Source: Proales similis | Lineage: Eukaryota; Rotifera; Eurotatoria; Ploima; Proalidae | Length of the DNA: 64,000 nt | NCBI GenBank assembly: GCA_019059635.1 | Contig: JAGVRJ010000012.1 | Coordinates: 62,001-126,000, forward strand | Reading direction: 5' to 3' | In this document: positions 43,523 through 60,769 of the stretch, in pieces | Layout: the number at the start of each line of letters is the position of its first letter | How positions within the stretch are numbered: the first letter of the stretch is position 1 | Notes under the pieces: generated by a model | Databases searched by the model: none | The model's input: the letters and a program-made list of their open reading frames with translations, nothing else | Told to the model about the DNA's origin: nothing | Position numbers and translations under genes: made by a program

Positions 43523-44253
43523 AACATTCAAGTCCTGAAGCGACCAATAGAATAAATGGAAAGCAAGAAAAGGCGAATAAATTGTGCAAAACTGATCCAA
43601 ATTTAAATGAATGCATGCGTATCTTGTGGCTTGTTCTCGGATTTCTTAAGAACAATTCGCATAATCCAGAATGAAAAGAAAGCCTTTTGCCTGTAAAGAA
43701 TCAAGAGTCGGTCTCTTTGAATTGGAGTGATTCGAGGTGTTGATTCTCGAAAAGCTTAGTTTTAGTTTAGGCATTGACCCGAATCAAATGACATGTCGGC
43801 GATGAAACAATTGTTTTTTGCTCAGCAACCTTGATGAAAAGAAAATCGAGAAGAATGGCCATAATAAAAACGCTTGCAATGTAAATGACTCAAATTAAAA
43901 TAGTTTTTTTTTAATCAAGAAACAATGGATGATAAAAAATAATTTTAAATTTAAGAAGAGAGAATCCAATGGCAACCTGAAATTCGCTTTTATTTGCACG
44001 AATTATGCTAATGTGTAAAGTCAGAGCGATAATTTAATAGTCACCATTGTTCTCATTGGATAAATAAAAATCAACTCGGAGAAAATCTTTTAGAGTGGAT
44101 TTGGACTAATGAATAATATTGGGGTTATACATCGGTGCGCATAATCGGTGGCCAATAGTTTAAAATCGTCGTCGGAGACTTGCCACAATCATAAAATAAG
44201 TAAAGTGACGTACACGAGTTGGTGACAATTACTGAAGAAGTGTAGAAGAGAAA
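43523..44253. other. Intergenic region between PGM2 and GMDS
   Basis: PGM2 poly(A) signals (43551, and a second near 43574), then AT-rich noncoding DNA. A CRE-like TGACGTAC at about 44206 lies close to the GMDS start. Confidence 0.5.
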
Positions 44254-45456
44254 ATGGAGCAGGAGAAAGCTCAGAGTAGAGTAGCGTTGATTACGGGCAT
44301 TACTGGACAAGACGGCAGCTATCTGGCCGAGCTGCTCATCAGCAAAGGCTACCAGGTGCATGGAATCATAAGAAGGTCGAGCTCGTTCAACACCTCACGC
44401 ATCGAGCACCTCTACTCTGACCAGTACACACACACAGGAGGCCGAATGAAGCTGCACTATGGAGACCTGACTGACAGCACCAACTTGGTTAAACTGATAA
44501 GCACCATCAAGCCGGACGAGATTTACAATCTTGGCGCGCAGAGCCACGTGAAAATTTCATTCGATTTGGCCGAGTACACGGCCGAGGTTGACGCGGTGGG
44601 CACTTTACGGTTGTTGGATGCGATCCGCACCTGCGGAATGGACGAGCACGTTAGATTCTATCAGGCGTCCACTTCAGAGATGTTCGGCAAAGTGCAAGAG
44701 ATCCCTCAGACTGAGAAGACACCATTCTACCCGCGTTCGCCTTACGGCGCTGCTAAGGTCTACGCTTACTGGATAACTGTCAACTACCGCGAAGCCTACA
44801 ACATGTTTGCGGTCAACGGCATTTTGTTCAATCACGAGTCGCCTCGAAGAGGAAGCAATTTCGTGACGCGCAAAGTCACCCGAGCGGTAGCCAAGATCTA
44901 CTTGGGCCAAATGGAGTACTTGACTCTGGGCAACATTGACTCGATGCGAGACTGGGGCCATGCCAAGGACTATGTGGAGGCCATGTGGCTTATGCTGCAG
45001 CAGAAGCAGCCAGAGGACTATGTAATTGCGACCAACCACGTTCACAGTGTGCGCGAGTTTGTGGAAAAGGCCTTCGCCATCATCGGCAGGCAGATTGTGT
45101 GGGAAGGCAAGGGCCTAGACGAGGTTGGCAAGGAGAAGGAATCGGGCATTGTTCGGGTGCGAATCGATGCCAAATACTATCGACCCACTGAAGTGGTGAG
45201 TTACTACTCGACGACTCGCCGGCTAATTTGTCTGTTTTGACTAACTTGCGATTGACGCCAGGAATTCCTGCAGGGAGACTCATCCAAGGCCAAGCGTGAC
45301 TTTGGCTGGGAACCCAGAGTCACATTCGACGTAAGCTCCTTTCATCCGAAACGAATCAGCTTCAACAAGTCTTCTAACCTTGTCGCAAACTAGGAGCTCG
45401 TCAAGGAGATGGTCGAAGCCGACATCGAACTTATGAAGCGAGATCCAAGCGCTTGA
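44254..45456 (+). CDS. GMDS: GDP-mannose 4,6-dehydratase
   Basis: First committed enzyme of GDP-L-fucose synthesis in the cytosol: GDP-D-mannose to GDP-4-keto-6-deoxymannose. Three exons. Exon 1 (44254-45195 or so) encodes nearly all of the SDR fold: [19 protein letters not shown] (NAD(P) glycine motif), [63 protein letters not shown], and the catalytic [12 protein letters not shown] with Tyr-x-x-x-Lys (YGAAK). It also has [39 protein letters not shown] and [13 protein letters not shown] second exon gives [20 protein letters not shown], and a third ends ELMKRDPSA. Highly conserved along its length, with no missing catalytic residue. The open frame in exon 1 reads past the donor to a stop near 45238, which is intronic. 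Confidence 0.97.
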
Positions 45457-45725
45457 AGTTTTATTTTCGCTTGTTTTCCTAGTTTTAATGCGCATTTCTG
45501 AGATACGGCGAACTCTTGGAAAATTCTAGACAATTTGGCCGCGAAAGGATTGAACGAAATCTCACAAGACTGCTCTACATTCCTTAAAATAGATTTTTAA
45601 ATTCAATCGCCTCTAAATAATTCAGTTTATTTGAGTGATTTGCAATTGGTTTGATTTGAGGGGCCTTATGTAATTGGCCAGACTAGCAAACTGGACTGGC
45701 TGGACTCACTCTGACTTGTTTGGCT

Positions 45726-46623
<898 letters not shown>

Positions 46624-47310
46624 TGTTAAATGACAACCGATAAGTCTTTCTCAGTATTTATGCAGCCGCTTGTTCTAAAATCATAATGCAAATTGACATT
46701 ACAAGTTGCTCTTCTTAATGACTTCAATACTTTGTCGACCGCAGTTTGGCTTTATATAAACACACACGGCGACAACAAAGCCTGCTCTTCGCCGAATTCT
46801 GGCCCGTTCAGCCCAAACTAATTGCAAACACATGTTTCTGATTTATTATTCTTAAATCATGAGCTCATTCATTCATCACCTCGACTTTTTCGCTGTGAGC
46901 TATTCCGTGTATCTATCGTATCCGAAAATGCGGCACTGAGAAATAAAGAGATTTGAAGCCGGATTGAGCGGATTGAAGCCGTCGAGTGGTTTTTGTTTTA
47001 AAAGACTGTCCAACACATTTTGCTCGAGGAGAATTTATTTGAGAAAATATGTCACCAAGTCATTCGAATTTGGTTGGGTGAGAAAAGAAAGTCTGGCTGG
47101 TTGGCTCGAGTTAGCACTTTTCGAATGTCACAATCATCACTCGAAAGATCAGACTAATCGCAATTCGAGCGACTTATCATTTCGAGATAAAAGAGAAATC
47201 CTAGCTTGAATAAATAAATCGTAAATTACCGGCAGCTATTTTCATTCTTGATAGGCCGTGCACTTGGCTTGGAAGATAGTTTTAATTTAGGGGGCTTGAC
47301 TGAGTAGCAT
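46624..47310. other. Divergent promoter region between SPR-like gene and otopetrin
   Basis: Noncoding. TATATAA at about 46753-46759 could serve the minus-strand SPR-like gene (130 nt upstream of its ATG). A plus-strand open frame at 46964-47209 has no supporting features. Confidence 0.5.
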
Positions 47311-50300
47311 ATGTCGAAGAATAAACCGACGATTTTGCAGCGGCGTCGCTCGAGACGCTTGAGACGGGGCAGCGCTAATTCGAGCTCGACAAAATCGCGC
47401 AGCAAAGGCAACAATGACGAAACAAGTGTTCCTTATTATGGGGACATTTACGAGTCAATTGATATACAGGACACAAAGGAGAACGATTACGAAGAGATTC
47501 GTATTGTGGAAGAGATTGAGATTAGAGAAGCAGAGAAGAAACTAAACAGACCAGATCCTGTTCTGAATGCGTCCAAGTCGCCCAAGTCGAGGGCAGATGA
47601 GAAAAGCCACACTGCTCGATCAAATGAAAAGCAAAAGAATCGATTCGAGGTCACCAAAGTAAGCAACACGAACGCTGGAGCGGAACAATCGGGCCGTAAA
47701 AGGAAAATAAGCGAAGCGAATAGAAGCGACGCTGGCAACGTCAAAGCTGCAAGCGTGGCCGACTCGGACCGCAATCAGCTGAGTTTGCATCTAAACGAGG
47801 CGCTGCCCATCAGACGACGGACCATGATTGAAATGCTGCGCAACATAAGTAAGCATCTCGAGCTTGGCCACAGATGGACACCATTGATCAAAATGCTTTA
47901 GATTCTCCGACCGAGAAAATGGCGCCAGGAAATATGGAAAAGAACCATGAGCCATCGGTGCACGATCAGCCCCAAGAGCCCAGTCGACGCACAGAAACGT
48001 TAAACACCGTCGGAGAATCGCACAAGTAAAAAGGCGCGTTAGTCTCGGCATCTGAATCGAGATAGACTGATTCGAGCACATTGAAGGGAAAAGAAAATTC
48101 CGAATAAAAACGTCGGCCTGAGCATATTGTACGGAATGCTTCTGTTCGGCTTTGGCATTTTCCTTTCGCTCGACACGCTGACCGGTGAATTGGGCAACTC
48201 TAGATTCATCTACACGGTATGCTCCTTGAACACTCTCTATTTTGCATATTGCTTCGACACTCTTGCTTTTTGATTTTCATTTGAAGGCGTTCTATGTGTT
48301 TTTGTTTTTGGTTTCAATTGGATGGATAATCTACCTGTTCTGGGACATTCGCTCATACACCAGCGAGCTTGACAATATAATGGAAGGAGAGCAGCGAGAG
48401 AACGGTGCCTGAATGCTTTCGCGCTCGTTCGCTTGAACACGAGTTCAACTTTTGCTTCAAAGGAAGGGGCCTTCAAATCTTGCGACGACCGCACATTAGT
48501 TCATTCAAAGTCTACGACTCGCACTCCAACTATGAAATGAGCATCTACGACTGCAATGTCAATAGCCGAGTAGACCTGAAAGACTTGAGCGATGAAGTTA
48601 AAAATCGTAAGGCGAACATCTGCACTTTAGCTTCTGTTGCTCTCTATCACTCCGACCTAAAACAGGTCTGATGAACCTGAAGAGCAAAACGTTCAGCGGC
48701 TACGTGGTTGATAGTGAACAGCCTTACAACATGTACCTGAAAGTCGGCGTCGGAGGTTTATCTGCTTGAATTTCTATCTGGTTCTGTGCGTTTGATTTCT
48801 AATCTCTTCGTGGTTACTCTTGATTGAAGCGTTCTGCATTATCACATTTCTGCAATGTTTGGTTGACATAATTGAGTCGCTGGAGAACTGGATAAACGGC
48901 AAATTCAACTGCGACTTTGAGACTCAGGAGGCAGTTTTGGCCGCCTTTCAGCTCATATTCAACAGCTTGCAGTTTTTGTTCATATTCAGCCGAGGCAATG
49001 TACGTGAGAGCTTGCACTGACCTCGTTTTTGCCGTCGTGACGCTTTACTTGCTCAACTCATTGCGCAGATCATTCTTTGCCGCAAGAACGTCCTCGAGTC
49101 GCTACTCACAATGCATGTGGTGGTCACCAATTTGATCCTTTGGTCGCGAACGATCATAAACGAAACGCTCTTTGAGTATTACGAGCATGTGCTGGCCGAG
49201 TATTTTGAAGCAATTCACGGGTGACCACTTTTATCTGCTGGGCGGCTGAGTAGCTCCAAAATTCTAATTCCAATTCGAATTCAAGCCCGCACAGGACGTC
49301 CGGACGAGTATCTGAACGAGGGACAGTCGGTGCCAGCGCGACGGGTAACCGCACTTCCCTCTTCTTCTGGTTTCTTAAGTGCTTTCAAGCCATAGAATGT
49401 TGAATAGGTGAAGCAGATTGGAGCAGGGTGTTGAATATGCTCGAGTCGGCTCAATCTGTTCGAGCAGATTTGAGCTCTAATCAAAGCTACATAGACTGCT
49501 ATGACGTCAATTCGCTGAGTCTAAAAACGTTTTTGTTCAATTTGAAGCCTTACATGTATCCGGCCACGATTGAGTTCTGCATTACTTGTGCCACAATATT
49601 TCTGATAAAATGGTACAAAATTGGCAAAAGTACTCACCACGGCTACTCGCTGTTGCCAACCAAGCATCAAGTGAAGCATGTCGGCTCCGTCCATATGCCA
49701 CAGTCGAGTTTGTTCATCATGCTCGACTGCACCAAGACTTCGCGAGGTCTTTTCTTCGGAATGGTTGTATTTGTAGCCACAGTGATCAGCGCGATTGTGT
49801 TCACCATTTATCGCTCCGATCCTCAAGATCACTTGACGGCCGAGATAGTGAGCGAATCGACCGAGATTCTGCTTCTGATCATCGCATTGGCCATCACAAT
49901 CGTGGCTTACAAGCAAGTGCTCAAGCATTATTCCAAGGCCCAGCCGGAGACGAACGTGTTTGACATTGTGCTCGAGGTTTTCTCCCTGGGCGGCTTGTAC
50001 GCGTTTAGTGTAGCCTCGCTAATTGCGATATTGTACGGTTTCGGTCGACCAGAGAGCCTCTATGATCATAGAGATGTAGTCAAGGCGCTAACTGAAGACC
50101 CGGAAGATCGGTTGGCCGTTAACATACTCGCAGCAATCGCGGCAGTGCTCTCGCTGATCCAGGGCACATTGCAGACCATGTTCATCCTAGAGTGTTTGAG
50201 AAGGTATGCGCACGAGGACTCGCCGTTCATTCGCAAGCCCGGACGCGAGCTGATCACTGCGCTTTTACTCATTAACGTGTCACTCTGGGTGTTTGACACT

Positions 50301-50546
50301 CTGTCGGCGAAGCGCTTCTCATCCAAAGAGAATCTAATCGACTATTTTGGAATTCTCAAATGGTCAATTATAAACGCATTTAGCTCTCCGCTCGCCATAT
50401 TCTACCGATTTCACTCGTCCGTCTGTCTATCAGACATTTGGTACGGCCTGTACTACGGTGAGTCGGAGGTGGAAGCCAACGACGAAAGCCATCAAATCGA
50501 CGCTTCAGCTCTCGACTCGGGCAACTCAGCTGCGCATCATGTATAG
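47311..50546 (+). CDS. Otopetrin-like proton channel
   Basis: Multi-span proton-selective channel (otopetrin family; acid sensing, otoconia). Exon 1 (47311-47849) is a long cytosolic N-terminus, rich in Arg, Lys, Glu and Ser. TM1 and TM2 lie in separate exons: GLSILYGMLLFGFGIFLSLD (48100-48218) and AFYVFLFLVSIGWIIYLFWD (about 48287-48409). Next come further exons with YLKVGVG (48668-48765) and CIITFLQCLVDIIESLENW to NSLQFLFIFSRGN, and an exon with NVLESLLTMHVVVTNLILWS, the conserved MHxxATNL-type helix. The final exon (from about 49425) holds six helices, including LKPYMYPATIEFCITCA, KPGRELITALLLINVSLWVF and the C-terminal hallmark FYRFHSSVCLSDIWYGLYY. The KPGRE and FYRFHS motifs are diagnostic. 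About nine exons; AATAAA at 50623-50628. Exons between 48410 and 48670 are the least certain. Confidence 0.88.
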
Positions 50547-51162
50547 ACTTGCCGCTCACTTGGCCGACAATTTCTAGTTTGATTGACATTACTTGGCTAC
50601 ACCACGAATGAGCAATTGATCAAATAAAGATTTCTCCACTCATTGCACTTGCACGGCTGCCGGGATGGTCAAATACCGCCCCCAAATGAAGAGGGTTTAA
50701 TCAAACAAATTTATTCTTTGATAAGATTAGAGAGAAGAGAGAAAATGAAAAAAAAAATGAAAGAGAAGATGCGGCTGATCGAAATAGAACGACAGCGGCC
50801 AACGAATTAGAAGCAAAATGTGAAAACAAAACGAATTCAATTTATAATTGAATGATTACGTTGGTGGTGATGAATTGGATGCTGATCGTGATGATGATGT
50901 TACAAATAATAAGGATGATGGTTCATCTTGGCCCGTCTGGACCCGTGTGGACCAAGCGGCCCAAATCCAAGTTAGAGAGTAGCCTCTCGACTGGAGATTA
51001 TAGGATATGCAAAGTGTGAGTTTGTAATAAAATCTCTGCTAAAATCGGCAATTATAAAGCTTGCTTGACAGCTGCCGTGGGGTCCGGTGTTTTGTTTGTT
51101 TTTTTTAAAGAAATTAATGCCCAGAAAAGTTGAATTGATGCAGCATAAATTAAAATTAGAAT
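50547..51162. other. Convergent 3' region between otopetrin and Scribble
   Basis: 3' UTRs of both genes. Otopetrin AATAAA at 50623-50628; minus-strand AATAAA (plus TTTATT at about 50709-50714) for Scribble. A T-rich run at about 51098-51110. Confidence 0.6.
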
Positions 51163-56279
<5,117 letters not shown>

Positions 56280-58242
56280 CTATTTGCTGTGTCCAAGCTG
56301 GCTCGCGTGCCAATGCTTCTTCTCCTGCTTGTCTGAAATTGCTAACGCTCGTTTGCTGCGACTTGGGGCCTCGGTGTTTGTGTTGGCTTTTCAAATGTGC
56401 ATCTAGAATAGAACAATTATTAACAAGAAATGTGTCATAGTCAATTGCATAATTTCTCGACTACGCAGCTAATGTTAACAAGGCGGAATAAGGGGGTTGG
56501 TGGCAACCTGACGGCTATTCGGAACCAACTGGACCGCTTGTTTATGAAAGAGGGCGTTAAGAGTGGTTCGAGAGCGCAGAATGGGCGCCACTCGATCTTA
56601 TCTAGATAATCATCACAAAACACAATCACCGCTCATGATGGTGGCCGCGCAGCAGCGGCGGCGTCATGTCGAAACGGGCGGAGCAAAGCCGGGCGGGGCC
56701 ATTGCTGCCGAGGGCCATTGAGTCTCTCTCGTATTGTGAATAATGGCGTTGCTCTCGCTCGATGCATGCACAAGCTGCTTCCACATCCCATTACATTTTA
56801 AAATAGTTAATTCGCTCTGCTCGCTTCAAGGACGCGACCGATTTATGTCTTATCGGCAGGCGGCTCACACTAAGCCGCCCCAAATTGAATTCACAGGCCA
56901 AAGTGCCGACATCCAGCATACAATTATAGATTCTGCCTCCATTTACTCGATCGCCCGATCTAGATAGAAGGCTTCAAGGCCGATTTGAATGCAAATGAAG
57001 ATCCTTTATAAGAGTGCAGGAATTTGGAATTTGATTCTTCTGCTCTCTTGAGTGAAAATTAGGTCCTGGTTCATTTCCTGTTTGAAGCGACTCGGATTGT
57101 GGAAATTATGAAACAATCAATGAATAAATCCAGTTTCTAATGAACTAACCGGCAGGCAGTGTGGATGATTTAAACAGTTTCTTTCCTATTTTGCTTCAGC
57201 CAGACACCAATAGACGCAAAAGAATATTTAGTCACGCACTCAGGAGAAGAAAAGAGAGAAAGAAAAGAGGAAAGCTTGCCCGCCCCCGGAGCCACTCTGG
57301 AAATAGCTGTACACTCACTTATGGATCTAAATTGCGTCTGATTACATGAGCTCATAAATTCGCCAGGCACTTATTTGAAAATGAAATCAGTGAGTCTGGA
57401 AGCAATTCAGCGCCTGTCGAGTGTTAGGTGCTGACTCAGACGCTTGAATCTGCCAGAGAGGAGGAACATTAGTTTGAAGATTTGTGAATGAATAAGACGA
57501 CTTGCCATCATTAATTTAAGAGTGGCATTTAAGAATCGATTATAAATCGAATATTAAATGAGGAGAATGCGTCGAGATCGAATGCCGTCATTTCTGGGCT
57601 CATCTGTGCCGAGCAGCTGAATCCTGTGTCCTGAAAGAGAAAAGCCAATTCCCTTCGATGAGAATAGCCGGCCAAATAAAGAAAAATAAGTAAACAGAAA
57701 ATTCGAACTCGAAACAGACAGAAATGAGAGAGCGTACCAGAGAGAAGAGGAGAAGGGAAAAAAAGTTATTATTCAGCAAATCGCTTGAGGCTTCGATCGG
57801 ACAATGTAAGCCGTCACAGCTTCAAGCATCCTTGATTGTCTGGCAAAGGCTCCTGATAAGCCCGAGCAGAGAGCGCAAGTCGCGTTTCGAAAATAATCGA
57901 TAAAGTTATTCAAATCATATTGCGTCGATGTGAAAATGCGCCGGCGGGCCTAGTAAAATGATGAGAACGAGAGAAGTGCTGGAAAGACAAACAGAAAGAA
58001 CGCAAGCATCCAGAAATGATCGCCGCTTGCTGCTCTTATGAAAGATGGATCAAAAATAGAAACATTTCAGTGCGAATGAACTGGAATATCTAAATGATGC
58101 AAATTTCGTCTTCATTTCGAGCGTGAAATTATTGATCTAACCGTCAGGCGGAAGCTTGAGCTGCCATTTCAAATGAATTTATTTTCATCTGCGAATAAAG
58201 GAAAAAAGATTTCCACAAGAGCGTCCCCAGCGCGCGTGTGTG

Positions 58243-58250
58243 TATATAAG
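58243..58250 (+). promoter_or_regulatory. TATATAAG, candidate orphan TATA box
   Basis: A consensus TATA box after a GT-rich run, 2.5 kb upstream of the LIM-C2 ATG. It could start a 5' UTR exon of that gene or a noncoding transcript; no coding exon directly follows. Confidence 0.25.
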
Positions 58251-59649
58251 CGTGGCATTTTCTGATCGTCCGTAGAGACGCCTGGCGCCTGATTAAATAA
58301 AAAGCCAACTGCTCTGCGATGTATATTGAACAGCCGCAGCAGCAATATAAGCCCAAGAAGAAGAGTGCACATCAAGCATGTGGAAAAGACGCCAGAGAGA
58401 ATGGAATTAACTTTCTTATGATGCATGACCGGGTGGCATGGCATGCGTCGATCGTGCCGCTCTGGCTCGCTCGCTCTTACTCACTTTCTACTAGACCTAA
58501 CTGACTGTCTGGCTCGCTCTCTCTCCAGCTCTATTCCTCTTATCCACTCGACTGTTTATTCAAGTTGCATCTTTCTGATCCGCGTGACGTGAAAATCGAT
58601 AATCAGAGAAGCCCCTGCCACAATACGGCCTTAATCAAATTGAATGTGGCACTGAAGCAACAATAGAGGCAGCAGGCATCAAGATCAATGAGCTGGCTGT
58701 CAGACAGATAAGAATAAACACATTCAAACAGACGTTGCAAATATCACCGAGCCAGCTAGTTAATTCCCATAGCCCAGCGCATCCGAGCAAATCTAGCCCG
58801 AGATAAGCACACGTTTTTTTCCAATCGCTCTTGGTTGGCTGCAAACTAGACGCCATGCACACAAACACACAGATGTTCTAAAAATAAAAACCAAGGGAAG
58901 CCAGGCCAATTATTGTTTGACTAAGCGAAATTTAAAAGAGACTAGGCTCGAATGATTGATGATCAATTCAGGTTCTCATACGCGAATCGACAACGAGCAA
59001 ATACATGTTGAGAAGTAGAGACTTTGAAGGCGGCAAGTGAAGTGAGTGAGGTGGGAGCAGATTTATGATCTCACGCCTGAGAGAGCACAATGCACGCTCG
59101 TAAATTCAACCGTTTATTGCATAAGCGAAGGTGCAGCTTACTGACGTCATTGAATAGCATTTATAAACAAGAAAACGAGTGAAAATTACAACAGGCTCCC
59201 AGATTGATCGGCATTTTGCACAAATTAACACAAATGCAACCAATAGAGAGTGACACAAGGGCAGAGGGCGTGCAAGTGACGTTAAAAAAGAAAATTGGAA
59301 AGAAATGGCCAATATGCAGATAAATAACTCTGGTAGGAAATGTCTAGCAGAATAGCAAATACATTTATCAATGCTGACGGCCTCAATCTGTGCATATTCA
59401 AATTATATCCAACCCTCTCTCGAGTTCTAATTTGCTTATCTTTTATTTTAAATCAAACAATCATGGGACAATCTCTGAATCGCTATCAGACTTTATTTAT
59501 TTTTGCATTAAATTTAAATAATCGATTCGAAACGAAGCACAACAGACCAACTGTGGGACATTTAAAACATTTGAATTATTGTATTACTGTAGGCCAGAGG
59601 TGAAAACGCCAGACTTAAGGATCCCAAACCTTGTCAGTTTAAAATGACT

Positions 59650-59679
59650 GTTTTTCAAATATTCAAATATTTGAAAAAC
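59650..59679. repeat. Perfect 14-bp inverted repeat with 2-nt spacer
   Basis: GTTTTTCAAATATT, then CA, then its exact reverse complement AATATTTGAAAAAC. A tight AT-rich palindrome in noncoding DNA; it might form a cruciform or mark a transposon relic. No target-site duplication seen. Confidence 0.85.
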
Positions 59680-60017
59680 ACTGAAATTCAAAGAATAATT
59701 GGCAAATTGGTTGAGAGTTGCTTGCCTGAAGACTTTTTGTCGACTCATTTGGAAAATTAAATTCGTTGCCTTTTTCTTTTATTTAATTTCGAGCTTTTTT
59801 AACCAACAAAATAAGAAGGCAAAAATAAAAGCGAGAGAAAGAAAAATTTAGTTCATGTTTTTTGAATTATTGGATTAATTGGGTGGAGTCGGTGAGAAGG
59901 CAAGGTCTCAGAGAACAAGGCTCGATCTAGGACGTAGCACAAACAAACGAAAATCTCAGCAAATGTTGAACAACGAATACGTATTTATTGAAAAGAGAGA
60001 GAAAGAAATAGAGAAAC

Positions 60018-60038
60018 AGAGAGAGAGAGAGAGAGAGA
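60018..60038. repeat. GA microsatellite
   Basis: GA dinucleotides inside a longer purine-rich run (about 59995-60050). Confidence 0.9.
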
Positions 60039-60769
60039 AACAAAAAGACTTTAAAGTGACGGAATGAGCCCTTGAGATGAAAGGCACTCGGCGATTGAAT
60101 GTTTGTGTGCGCTTTGTTCAAATTTTGTTCAAAAATCGAGTGAGCTGAGAAATTCGTTGTTATTAAGGTTGACAACACGCAGCGCAGTTAGAAGGCAAGG
60201 TTCATTGGATATTAAAACAACAAGCTACTGAGATGAAGCATTATACTGTTCCATATCCGAATGTTTGAGGCTCTTTCACAAAGCACTGCTGCCAGGCCAG
60301 TGTTAGCCTTTAGAGAGTGTGTGTGTGTTGCATTGAATTATGCAACAAGATTGCTCAGGTGAGTCTTGCCTGGTGTTTACTTGACACAGGTAGGACTCGC
60401 TCTTTCTCTCTGGCTCGACCTCTGCTCGGTCCTTTTAAGGAGAATAGATTTAAAAAGGTAAAGGCGGTATTATTAATCAGCAACCGTTGATCTTTTCTAA
60501 TTCAGTCGGGCCGGCTTGTTTGCGCGCCATCACAAACGGCCTTGGGCTTATTATTAATAGGAAGTGTAGGCGAGCCTTGGACTCTGAATTAGTCATCTAC
60601 CGTTGCCTTATTTAAGTTTTTGATCGAGCTCTTATTAAGGCACATTCCTTCACTTGCGTCTTAATACTTCTTTCTTGATTCAAGAGTCAATTGACCGAGC
60701 AGCTTAAATCTCGTCTTAAACCGCTTTCTCAAGTCATTCGGAAAAGAGCGTTTCTATTTAGAGCGAACA

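Noticed and set aside
50641-50662. CATTGCACTTGCACGGCTGCC, sharing a seed with the miR-92 family
   Set aside because: It follows the otopetrin poly(A) signal, differs from miR-92 after the first ten bases, and the upstream sequence does not form a convincing hairpin arm.
58169-58444. 91-residue minus-strand frame with a hydrophobic stretch
   Set aside because: Single hydrophobic run only, overlaps the TATA element, no splice or family support.
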